This document shows, in pieces, positions 33,801-43,700 of a DNA stretch of 64,000 nt (within the stretch, counting starts at the first letter, position 1; each line of letters starts with the position of its first letter). The translations under genes and the position numbers were made by a program. The notes beneath the pieces are model-generated. The model ran no database searches, had not been told where the DNA came from, and saw only the letters and a list, made by a program, of their open reading frames with translations. The stretch is from assembly GCF_963576675.1 (NCBI RefSeq), contig NC_088911.1, forward strand, positions 88,689,256-88,753,255. Reading direction: 5' to 3'. Origin of the DNA: Euphorbia lathyris (Eukaryota > Streptophyta > Magnoliopsida > Malpighiales > Euphorbiaceae).

Positions 33801-34838
33801 CGGAGGTGCCGGAAGGTTAGACTCAATGGAACAGCCTGTCCCTGCGCATATGTTCACCTCTTCTCCCAATAAAGTTTCCAATGTGTCTTGTTCCTGCAAG
33901 GTAGAAAGACTTTGAAAATCATCTAAGAAACAGCATGTGTCATCATTATTATTCGCACGCCTCATAGCCTCATTCATCTTAAAGATAACTTCTTCCCCAT
34001 TAATTCTTAAAAATAAGCGCCCCTCTCCCACGTCTATCAATGCCTTCCCTGTTGCTAAGAATGGTCTTCCGAGGATGATAGGAACATGCAAGTCTTCATC
34101 TATGTCCATTATAATAAAATCAACGGGCAAAATGAATTTTCCTACTTTTACTAGCACGTCTTCCACAATCCCCCTAGGGTAGCATACAGAACGATCAGCT
34201 AACTGAATAGACATACGAGTAGGTTGGGGTTCTCCTAGTCCAAGTTTTGCATACACAGAATATGGCATTAGATTTATCTTAGCCCCTAAATCACACAGTG
34301 CATTTTCAATATTCAGTTTTCCAATAGAACAAGGTATCGAAAAACTCCCTGGATCTTTTAGCTTCTGGGGCAACTGCTGCTTGTTTTGGAGTATTGACGA
34401 ACAATCTCTGTTGAGTTGTATCATGGAAATGTTCTCCAGCTTCTTCTTGTTCGATAAGGTGTCCTTGAGGAACTTGGCATATGTCGGCATCTGTGCCAGT
34501 GCTTCCACGAAAGGAATGTTTATATGTAACTTCCTTAAGGTATCCAGCACCTTCGAATTCTGCTCTTCCAACTTCTTGTTGATTAGACGCGTGGGATATG
34601 GCACAGGTGGAACATACGGTGGTGGTGATTTATACGTTCTTTCCTCCTCCTCTTGGTCTACCTTCCTTGTTTCTTCATTTCTAGGAACAACCTGTTCCTG
34701 TTCTCCTTCAGCTTCTTTGGACGTTCCTGCACACTCAGCGTTCTTATCAGATAAAACCACAGGTTGAGTTTCCTTACCAGACCTTAGTGTGATTGCCATA
34801 ATGTCGCCTTTAGGATTTGGCTCTGTATTACTTGGCAT
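30887..34838 (-). pseudogene. Athila pol: protease, RT, RNase H, integrase, one frameshift
   Basis: The first part (34838-32676, 720 codons) has the Athila-type protease with CDLGAKINLMP (Asp about residue 183, D-L-G in place of D-T/S-G) and RT with FMDDFSVYG (about residues 613-621). A frameshift in a T6 run (A6 on the plus strand, 32713-32718) moves the frame. The second part (32770-30887) holds RNase H (CDASDNCVG; acidic residues about 73, 113, 139, 182), the integrase zinc finger (H280, H287, C318, C321) and the core D350, D408, E444 ([25 protein letters not shown]). There is no chromodomain, as expected for Athila. All domains except for the frameshift look intact. It would copy and insert the element. 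Confidence 0.92.
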
Positions 34839-34869
34839 TATCCCCTTTCCTTTTGATGTGGACGCAGCT

Positions 34870-36236
34870 ATCTAGTGAACTTGTGTTTCCAGACTCTTGA
34901 TGGATGCCTGCGTCTGTTTCATGAACTGCATCATCATTGTTTTCATATCTGGTTCGACATCTTCCTTTTGTGGCACAGGTTGTTTATAGTGCTGCTGAGG
35001 TTGTCTTTGGTAATGTCCTCCTTGCTGTTGTTGATACCTAGGCTGATCCTGATACTGTGGTGGTCCCAGCTGGTCCGGTTGGCCTGTCCATCCAAAATTT
35101 GGATGGTTCCTAGTTTCAAAGTTGTACGTGTTAGAATATCGGTTAGGCTGGTTCCACTGATTGTACCCTGCGTAGTCGCATTCAGCCCGTGTGCCTTTTC
35201 CTTGCTTAACTCCGGGACAGTTGATATTGAAATGAGCTCCTCCGCAAAAACCACAATTGTCATTGAATGGCGGTTCATTGAATGGTGGTTCATTGTGAAT
35301 GGACGAGACATTTATCTTTCCCAGCTATTGAGTAAGCTGTTCTACTTGGCTTGTCAATTTTGACACGACATCCTCGTTTCCTGTCCTTTTCCCTTCACTT
35401 CTGGACGAGTGCCAGTTGTAACTCGTGCTTACCACTTTCTCTATTAGGTCATATAAAGCTTGTGGCTCTAGATCTTCTGGGTTACCATTCGCGATAGATT
35501 CAATCTGGATTTTGTAAACGTTGGTCGCGCCATTGTAAAAGTTCTGCATTTGCATCCACATAGGAATACCATGATTTGGCACCCTTCTGAGCAGCTCCTT
35601 GTACCTTTCCCATGCTTCGGCCAGCGACTCATCTTCATCCTGTATGAAGCGTGACACTTCATTTCGTAGCTTGATGGCTTGTCGAGGTGGAAAATACTTC
35701 ATCAGAAAAGCTCTTGCCATCTCTTCCCAACTCGTGATCGTTCCCGACTGCAAATTTCGCAGCCAGGTTTTCGCTTTATCCCTTAGGGAAAAAGGAAACA
35801 GCTTCAATCTGATCACGTCGTCAGAGACACCCCTGTTCGACCTGAATGTGTTGCACAATGTGATGAATTCTTGAAGATGCCCATTTGGATCTTCAGATTG
35901 AAACCCATTAAATTGCACTGAGGCCTGTATCATCTGTATCATGGACCCTTTTACTTCGAACATGTTGTTCCCCTCGTTGGGCAACACGATACACGATGAG
36001 TGTCCCTCGGTAGTTGGCCTAGAGTAGTCTCTGATTCTCATAACAGGAGGGTTATTGTTTTCTCCTTCTTCTTCTTGGTTTGGTGGAACTGGCTGTTCTG
36101 GGACTTCCCTTCCAGCCATTCTTCTTTCTCTTCGCCTTTCTCTTTGTCTAGCACGTCGAGCTCCCGCTCTGTTTCGTCTACACGTTCTCTCTAATTCGAG
36201 ATCGATAGGAAAAATAGGAGGTGTAGCTCTACGCAT
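34870..36236 (-). pseudogene. Athila gag, two in-frame TAG stops
   Basis: The ATG is at 36236 (MRRATPPIFPID). The capsid region (VQFNGFQSEDPNGHLQEF, KLFPFSLRDKAKTWL, AFLMKYFPPRQA) is followed by a TAG at 35325-35327. The same frame continues with a CCHC-type zinc knuckle (CGFCGGAHFNINC, near 35250), a Gln/Pro/Tyr-rich tail and KTMMMQFMKQTQASIKSLE, then a second TAG at about 34872-34874, leading into pol. Both stops are one C-to-T change from CAG. Alternative starts upstream run back into the primer site and are unlikely. Confidence 0.9.
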
Positions 36237-36335
36237 AAACGGGTAATTAACTTCTTTGTTCCTGCACGCCTTAACACACAGATTAAAAACACCCTGTTTT
36301 ACAGAAATTTCAGCTATAAATTTGTTGCTCTCAAT

Positions 36336-36352
36336 CCCCGGCAACGGCGCCA
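36336..36352 (-). other. Athila primer-binding site
   Basis: The minus strand reads TGGCGCCGTTGCCGGGG, six bases inside the 5' LTR boundary. This is the canonical Athila-type site. Confidence 0.9.
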
Positions 36353-36358
36353 AAAACT

Positions 36359-37629
36359 TGTTGTCCTCAGATTAGACTCTGGCAAGTGCACTAGATACAA
36401 GTAATAAAGTGATAAGTGAGTATCGTCTCCACAGGGATTGTGATTCAAATCAATATTAGAAATCGTTGCTAAACAGTGTGTGTCACAACGGTGTCTTCTT
36501 TTATCGTGGATTGTTTGATATTGGTTACTTAACAATTCAGCCAGACTGGTGAAATAAGAAAATGAAATAACTTTGCAAAGATTTTAGAGAATAGAACAGG
36601 CTCGACATAGCCGAACACGGTGTGCTACGTCTTACAATATTCCATGAATACAAGACAATGCCAATGAAGCCAAAGTTTCAGTTTTAAAGTGAGTTTGAGT
36701 CAACTTTCGAGTGTTCTCAAACTCCTTAGATTTACTAACACCTTTAGCGTCCTAAAGATACGTTCTTTCTAGCATTAAGAACAAAACTGCATTTCTAGAT
36801 GAGAAAACCCTTGACACAACCTTCTAACTTGTCAGCTTCGAAGTTGGGAGATCAATAGAGATATCGGTGAAGATGAAAGCAGTGTCCTATCATTCATCTA
36901 GCACATACATACATGCTTAAGCAAGAAAGTTAAACTCTCATTGACCACAACATTGGCAAAATACGAAATATTCATAAAAACATTGTAACACTTACATCAC
37001 CGGGTCGGCCAGGCCGTACCCGTTCAAAAGGACTACTCACTCATATCGAGCAGTGAGCAGACATTGGTTCTTGATACAGCTTGAGACTCCATGGGAGCTC
37101 TCCTCTTTCTTCTATTCTATGTTACTAACAAAATACTAAAAATCCGAAGTACTAAACTTTTCTCTGTTTCACCTATTTAAAGGGAAAGACAGAGGCCAAA
37201 ATAGGTACAACTTTCGTACCCTTTCTACAAAATAAGTCAACTACCAACTACAATTAAAATAAACTAAAATGATTAAGTTTCGATTAACCCTTGAACACTC
37301 AAGGGGGTGATATTTCAAGTCATCTTGCTTCTTTAGGCAATCCCATCGCCACACACGTTCACCTGCCGCTCTGCCGCTTTCTCTGCCACTGTCACCATGA
37401 TCTGTCGCTGTCCGTCATTGGAAAATTCGGCGTTTGACCGCTGGATACAAGTAAAGCTCCACTCCTCTTGGCTTTAGCAAAACAAGCTGTTTCCAGCGGG
37501 TTTAGCATTTCTCTTTGCTTATCTGCATAAGGACAGTAATTAGCCCTTATTTCTTACCAAATGACATACTAAAACACCCAAATTCCCTTATAAATACTAT
37601 GTTATATTTAGTCAATTTCATGCCTAACA
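36359..37629 (-). repeat. 5' LTR of the Athila element
   Basis: 1271 bp, same ends as the 25950-27220 copy. It carries the promoter copy for the minus-strand element. Confidence 0.95.
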
Positions 37630-37634
37630 ATGAA

Positions 37635-38010
37635 GATGGTAGAGTTTACCATGAGGAGGATGAACGTTAAAGAGTTGAGTGGGACCGGTATGGGGCCACT
37701 TGTGAAGAAGATGAAGATAGAGTCTATTATAAAGAGAATGAGCGTCGGTGTGTTGAGTGGGATCGACACGGGGCTCCTTATGAAGATAATGAAGGTAGAT
37801 TCTATTATGATGATGAATTAGAGGATGTTGAATGGAACTACAATAAAGATATCTATGAGTATGATGGAGGTAGGTTCCATCATAAAGATGAGTGGGGAAA
37901 TGTTGGGTGGAACCGAAACGAAGATGCTTATGAGGGTGAAGAAGGTCGGTTCCAAGATGAAGATGAGTCCGGAAGTGTTGAGTGGAGCCAAATTAAAGAC
38001 ACCTATGAAG
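37635..38010 (+). repeat. Five coding repeats of about 25 residues (acidic, VEW motif)
   Basis: In the outer element's frame, units of 25-26 codons follow YE..EGRF...DE...VEW.......: one ends with RVEWDRYGAT, followed by RCVEWDRHGAP, DVEWNYNKDI, NVGWNRNEDA and SVEWSQIKDT. The first unit is split by the Athila insertion. A TAA in the first unit breaks the frame; the remaining units are open. At DNA level the units are clearly diverged, so the duplication is old or the repeats are under selection. Confidence 0.75.
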
Positions 38011-38771
38011 TTGATGATGAAGGCAATGAGCACAATGTGTATTTGGTGACGAGGGTGCCAATGCCTAGTGAAGAGGAGCATAGCCAATGTCATCGATTAT
38101 TTAGAACTCGATCCTTAGTTCTTGGGAAGAAGTGTGAGATGGTGATTTCCGGAGGAAGCCAAGTGAATATCATTATTCGGTCTGCCATGAGTAAGTTTGG
38201 GTTGGTTCCCGAACCACATCATAGACCTTATCGCCTTGGTTGGGTCAACGAGGTGGAAAAACTTCAAGTTACTCATTGGTGCAAGGTTCCTTTCACTATT
38301 GGAGCTTATGGGGATGAAGCTATGTGTGATGTTGTGGAGATGGATGCTTGTGAAGTGCTACTAGGTAGGCCATGGAAATTTGATTGTGATGCCTCACATG
38401 TGGGAAGAAGCAACACCTACACCATACGCAAAGGCGGAGTCCGATACATCCTTACACCTTTGAAGAGTTCTCTTAGTAAGAAAATGAAGTCCACTTTGGG
38501 AGTTTGTCCAACTCGGGAGTTGAATGTGAATGGGTGCATTGGTGGAACGGGTGAGACATTGAATCATCTTGACTTGGGTTCCATGGATGAATTAGCTTGC
38601 CACTCTCTTAATGAAGTCAAATCCAAAAAAGAGAATGAGGTTGAGAAGGGGGTTAGCAAAGTTGGAAGTGAGGAAGTTGAGCCGATGTCCGAGGGTGACA
38701 AGTATGTGTCTTCTAACGAGCCACCTAAAAAGCTTCCACCTTTGAGGAAGCTACCACATGACATAGCATGG
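37700..38771 (+). pseudogene. Retropepsin-like ORF of the outer element, active-site Asp missing
   Basis: This frame is open through the acidic repeats into a domain like the protease region of plant Gypsy pol: FRTRSLVLGKKCEMVI, then SGGSQVN where family members have a D-x-G-S core, HHRPYRLGWVNEVEKLQVTH, VEMDACEVLLGRPWKFD and a GRSNTYTI segment. The catalytic Asp position reads Ser. A Lys/Pro-rich tail (PPKKLPPLRKLPHDIAW) ends at the Tat insertion (38771) and continues in frame at 48517. No RT follows, unlike normal Gypsy pol. A structural or gag-maturation role is possible; loss of function is equally possible. Confidence 0.75.
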
Positions 38772-39186
38772 TGATGATCCGTGAAGCCAACCGGGCCGAA
38801 TCATAAACACGGGCCCAACCTAAACTTAAGCCCACGGTTCAAGATTAAATGGGCTCCTAATAAAGGAGGAGGCTAACTGCCCCGAAATCCTAACAAGGCA
38901 CTAAACCACCCACTCAAACAAACGAGACCACGTTTGTGGCCACGTAGAGGACGTGGCACAGAAAGAGTAACCGCCCTCGGCGGTTACCTAGAAAGGCTTA
39001 TAAAAGAGATAAGAAAGCCAAAAGAGGGGTAAGTCCACATTTTTTCCTCAATACGATTATCAATCTACTAGAATTCCACATAAAACTGACTTGATCGTCG
39101 GAGAGTTTTCCCGGAGATCCTGTCTCTGGTTTTGTTTTGCAGGTAACTACGACGAGGATCATCCAATCAAATCCGGCAAGTTATCA
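38772..39186 (+). repeat. 5' LTR of the Tat element
   Basis: 415 bp. It contains a perfect 9-bp-arm hairpin (GTAACCGCC, CTC, GGCGGTTAC at 38967-38987) just upstream of a TATAAAAG box (38999-39006). Confidence 0.95.
38999..39006 (+). promoter_or_regulatory. TATA box of the Tat LTR
   Basis: TATAAAAG, 11 bp after a perfect hairpin; repeated in the 3' LTR at about 48324-48331. Likely promoter of the element's genomic RNA. Confidence 0.6.
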
Positions 39187-39187
39187 A

Positions 39188-39203
39188 TTGGTGCGGTGAG
39201 CGT
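39188..39203 (+). other. Tat primer-binding site
   Basis: TTGGTGCGGTGAGCGT follows the LTR by one base, in the place of the usual TGGTGCCGTGAGC-type Tat site. The tRNA was not identified. Confidence 0.55.
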
Positions 39204-39245
39204 GGAGCTTTTTTACCAACATCTGGTTAAAGGTACACCAAGAAC

Positions 39246-40751
39246 ATGTCAGAGCCATCACGAACAACCGGAGTTACAACCAGATCAACTAGTATGAACT
39301 CAAGAGGTCCACGGACTGTGAGTTCGCAGCCTGCGAGTACACAGCCTGTGATACCCAGCTCGACGAATCCTTCAGGACAATTGAGTCCATTATTGGAGGT
39401 CCAAGTGCAAACTGAGATGGAGATGTCGAATAGTGAGTTTGTGCAAATGGCAGGACAGGTCTTGGCTATGAATATGAGCCAAGCGGCTGGAGATCGAATG
39501 ATTAGTTTATTAACTGCAATCGCAGATCACAATACCGTTGTAGTGGCTGCCCCACAAGAACCCTTTGTCACTTCGACACAACCATCAACTATTCCTGCCG
39601 TATCTACGCTTCCGCAGTCATCTCGAGAGACGAATCAGGTGGGTCAGAGTAGTCGCATGACACCACATAGCCATCCAGACAACTACTCGCACCAAGATCC
39701 TAATATGACGGTCCATCCGACCTGGCAAACATCCCAACCGATGTCAGGAATGCAAGGAATTTTTCCGCTACAACAAACGGAGCCCTTTGTCCACAGACAT
39801 TCAGAGTTGATGACATCTGGAGCGAATGTGTCTGGGCGAGAGCACACTTGGAATTTTGATCCTATAACTGGACAGCGGTTAGACCCACATCGAGAACAAG
39901 TGTCGACACAGTATGGCAGGTGGATATCACCCAGAATTCACCAGCAGCGGATGGAAGAAGTTCGGCGGGAACCCAATACTGAATTGGAAGATCAACTGCG
40001 AAGCATGATGGAGCGAATGGGGTACGCCCCTAGGGCAAGAACAGTGGTGCAGAGTGATTCGCCTTTTGCCCCATCGTTGCGGGAATTTATTCCAGATCAC
40101 AGAATAAAAGTACCGACGATACCTAAATACTATGGGGATCCAAATTCTGACCCTGAGGCGCATGTCAGGAACTATAGAGAGTTAATGGATGTTGCAGGAG
40201 CAAGCGAAAGCATAATTTGTCGATTGTTCTCGACCACTTTGGGTGGAGCAGCATCCGATTGGTTCCGATCTCTACCAACCGAATCCATTCACAACTGGAC
40301 TCAGTACAGTCGTGATTTCTGTGCAAAGTTCGAGGGTTGTAAAGCGGCAGATGTGATGGATAGGCAGCTGAAAGAGATCAAACAGAGAAATTATAATTCC
40401 CTAAGGGAATTTATTGTAGCATTCAATGATATTCTGGTGCGGTTGCAGAACCCAGATATCGTGAGCATTCGCAACATAATGGCGGATGGAACCACAGATT
40501 GGAGCATGCGGGAGGAAATCATCCGCAGCAAGCCACGCACAGTGGCCGAACTCATGAAGATAGCAAAGGAATTCATGGAAGTGGATGATGTTAACAGGGA
40601 ACATAGAGCTCAGACCCGGCGAGAAAGAGATGCGGCTAGATCCACTTCGGACAATCGGCGCCATCAAAATCAAACCCAATCTAAGGGTAATTTTGTTCGG
40701 AAAGGTGATCGTTCCTTTCAAGGGGGGGGGGGGAATATCAAACACCATTGA
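39246..40751 (+). CDS. Tat gag (capsid part)
   Basis: 501 residues from the ATG at 39246. The N-terminal 250 residues are Ser/Thr/Gln/Pro-rich (SEPSRTTGVTTRSTS). Residues about 285-410 are the retrotransposon gag domain (KVPTIPKYYGDPNSDPEAHV, GGAASDWFRSLP, FCAKFEGCKAADVM, SLREFIVAFNDIL). The C-terminus is basic (RREREAARST-type stretch) and ends at TGA 40749-40751, right after a 12-G homopolymer (40722-40733). The zinc-knuckle part of Tat gag lies in the next frame, so the protein appears cut by a frame change at the G-run. It forms the particle that packages element RNA. Confidence 0.9.
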   Translation: MSEPSRTTGVTTRSTSMNSRGPRTVSSQPASTQPVIPSSTNPSGQLSPLLEVQVQTEMEMSNSEFVQMAGQVLAMNMSQAAGDRMISLLTAIADHNTVVVAAPQEPFVTSTQPSTIPAVSTLPQSSRETNQVGQSSRMTPHSHPDNYSHQDPNMTVHPTWQTSQPMSGMQGIFPLQQTEPFVHRHSELMTSGANVSGREHTWNFDPITGQRLDPHREQVSTQYGRWISPRIHQQRMEEVRREPNTELEDQLRSMMERMGYAPRARTVVQSDSPFAPSLREFIPDHRIKVPTIPKYYGDPNSDPEAHVRNYRELMDVAGASESIICRLFSTTLGGAASDWFRSLPTESIHNWTQYSRDFCAKFEGCKAADVMDRQLKEIKQRNYNSLREFIVAFNDILVRLQNPDIVSIRNIMADGTTDWSMREEIIRSKPRTVAELMKIAKEFMEVDDVNREHRAQTRRERDAARSTSDNRRHQNQTQSKGNFVRKGDRSFQGGGGNIKHH

Positions 40752-43700
40752 ACACGACTCGCCATGAGGTGTTACTTTGGATTGAAAAAAAACCCCTGAA
40801 GAAGGATGTGCAGTTTCCTGAGGCGAAAGGTCGAACCAGTTTGGGAAGATATCCTAACAAATACTGCAGGTTCCACAGATTGAACGGCCATGACACGAAT
40901 GATTGCTACGAATTGAAGAGGGAGATTGAAAAGCTGATTGAGAGAGGAAAACTGAGTCAATTCGTTAGAAAAGAAACGATTGATGAAAAAGCAACACTCC
41001 CACGTGAGATAGAAGCAAGACCAGAAAAAAAGCAGAAAAAAGGAGTGATTAACGTAATAGCAGGCGGGATCTATGAGCCTCCAACGAAAAGGGCTCACCG
41101 TGAACAGCGAAAAAGCAACACGAGTAGGGGGGATGCCCTCAATTATTCATTTACGCGAATCACGGAGCCATATGCGGATGCGTTGGTGATTACGGTGGCC
41201 ATTGAAGGATGGGACGTCAAGCGGGTCCTTATTGATACAGGCAGTTCTTGCAATGTTATTACTCGAACTGCATTCAACCAGTTGGGAATTAACGACGAGC
41301 GAGTAGAACATACGTTCATGGATGTAACTGGTTTTGGAGGTCAATCATCTCAAACAAGTGGACAGGTGGTGTTGGAGACAGAAATGGGCGATAAGAATCT
41401 AAAATGGAGAGGTGATCTCGAATTCGCAATTGTTGATCTCCCATTGGCCTATAATATAATTCTGGGGCGTCCGTTCCTGTCGGAAACGGAGTCGCTCATT
41501 TCAATGAAGCATTTGACATTGCATTTGCCAACACACCAAGGGCGAGTCATTGTTGAGGGTGATCAACTTATATCTCAACAAGCTTATACGTTGTCACTTG
41601 AAACAAAGCCAGATGAAGAAGATAAAGTTGATGAGAAGTTGCCGGCTGAAGCGTTAGGAGAAACAGAACTATTCGCCATTTCAAATGATAAGAAAGTAAG
41701 GATAGCGGCAGGACTTCTAGAGGAAACGAAGAAAGCCATTACCGAGGTGTTGATCCAATGCGAGTCGGCATTCGCCGCTCCAGATGAAGTGCTGAAGGGG
41801 ATAAGTCCAGAAATAGCAACACATCGTTTGAATGTGGACAAAAGTGCAACCCCAGTGCGACAGAAAAAGAGAGGATATGCTCCAGAGCGGCAGAAGGCGA
41901 TTGAAAAAGCAGTGGCGGATTTGCTAAAATCAGATGCAATTCGAGAGGTCACTTATCCGGAATGGCTAGCCAATGTGGTGCTAGTCAAAAAGCCGAATGG
42001 AACGTACAGAATGTGCGTAGACTTCAAAGATTTGAATAAAGCTTGTCCGAACGATATGTATCCGCTACTTAACATTGATATATTGGTAGATGGGACTGCG
42101 GGATTTGAAGCTTTGTCATTCACCGATGTGAAATCCAGTTACCACCAGATACCAATGGAGAAGGCGGACGAGATCAAGACGTCATTCATAACTCATCAGG
42201 CAACTTATTGCTTCAAAGTGATGCCCTTTGGACTGAAAAATGCGGGAGCAACATATCAACGGATGATGAACAAGATATTTTCAGACAAATCAGGCGAGAA
42301 CTTCTCGATCTATGTAGACGACATGATCATTAAAAGCAAGAAGATGCAAGACCATCCGCAGGATATTAAAGAAATCCTGGAAGTGCTGATCAAATATGGC
42401 CTCAAATTGAACCCGGAGAAATGCACGTTTGGAGCGAGAGCAGGGAAGTTCCTGGGTTTCATTGTTAGTGGCAAAGGAGTTGAGGCGAATCCTGAGAAGG
42501 TTAAAGCAGTGATGGAGATGAAGACGCCAAGGAGCATAAGAGAAGTACATAGACTCAATGGGTGGTTGGTGGCATTAGGGCGATTCATATCATGCTTGGC
42601 TAGGAGATGTCTACCTTTCTACAATGCCATCAAAAAATCTAAGTCCTTTGAATGGACACCAGATTGTCAAGAAGCATTCGAGGGGATAAAGCGATTACTA
42701 TGTTATCCGCCCTTAATGAGCAGGCAAGAGGATGGAGAAGATTTATTTCTTTATGTATCCGTCACCAGCAAGGCGATATGCACTGTAATGGTGCGGGAAG
42801 AAGAAGGGCAACAATATCCGGTGTACTACGTGAGTAAAGTCTTAAAGGATGCAGAACTTCGATATTCGAGGTTAGATAAAATGGCCCTCGCGGTGATAAC
42901 CACGGCGGCTAGGTTGAAGCCATACTTCCAGGCGCATACTATCATTGTGAGAACTGAAATTCCAATGCGAAAGGTACTGCAGAAACCTGATGCATCCGGG
43001 CGATTGATGGAATGGTCAATTCGCTTGGGAGAGTTCGATATTCGTTACGAAGGAAGACCAGCTCTAAAAAGTCAAGTACTTGCCGATTTCGTGAATGAGT
43101 TCACGTGGGATGAAGACGAATGTCCAAAAGCACAAAAAGAAGAATGGAGTATGTTCACAGATGGGGCATTATCCACAGATGGAGCTGGACTAGGAGTAGT
43201 CATCAAGGGTTCGGATGTTATTCGCCTGTACTATGCGGCAAAGTTAACATTCAAAACTACCAACAATGCCGCGGAATATGAAGCAATGATATGCGGATTG
43301 AAGTTGCTTAATGAACTTATGCCAGAAAGAGTGGTAATCTACAGCGACTCTAAACTCATGATAAATCAGATCACAAAAAATTATCTGGTGAAACAGGAAG
43401 ACCTGGTCAAATACCATCAGGTTGTCGGTAGATTGACGCAGGAGTTAACACATAAAGGAATCGTCTGGGAGATGGTGCATGTTCCAAGAGGCCAGAACAC
43501 AAAGGCTGATGAGTTGGCAAAAGCAGCGGCGAGTAGAGACCCATGGAGTCAAAAAGCATGTAATTTGGAAATAAGGTCGTCACCAGCATTCGAAGCCGAT
43601 CAGATTATGGTCATCGAAGAGCTAGAAGATGATGAAGATTGGCGGATGCCCATCCGCCAATATCTGGAACATGGAGATTTGCCGGTTGATAAAAGTTTAG

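Larger units (their letters stand above)
25950..37629 (-). mobile_element. Athila-lineage Ty3/Gypsy element, nested
   Basis: 11,680 bp on the minus strand. The two 1271-bp LTRs start TGTTGTCCTC and end GCCTAACA. The 5-bp target duplication ATGAA is at 25945-25949 and 37630-37634. Order on the minus strand: 5' LTR (37629-36359), primer site, gag, pol (protease-RT-RNase H-integrase), Athila ORF3, polypurine tract (TTTGGGGGTATT next to 27220), 3' LTR (27220-25950). By eye about 30 of 1271 LTR positions differ. Several nonsense codons and one frameshift make it non-autonomous today. Confidence 0.95.

Noticed and set aside
35325..35327. Programmed stop readthrough in Athila gag
   Set aside because: The context after TAG (CTGGGA) does not match the known CARYYA-type signal, and a second TAG and further stops downstream point to decay.
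34875..35363. Plus-strand frame opposite Athila gag
   Set aside because: Shadow of the gag zinc-knuckle and Gln-rich coding on the minus strand.
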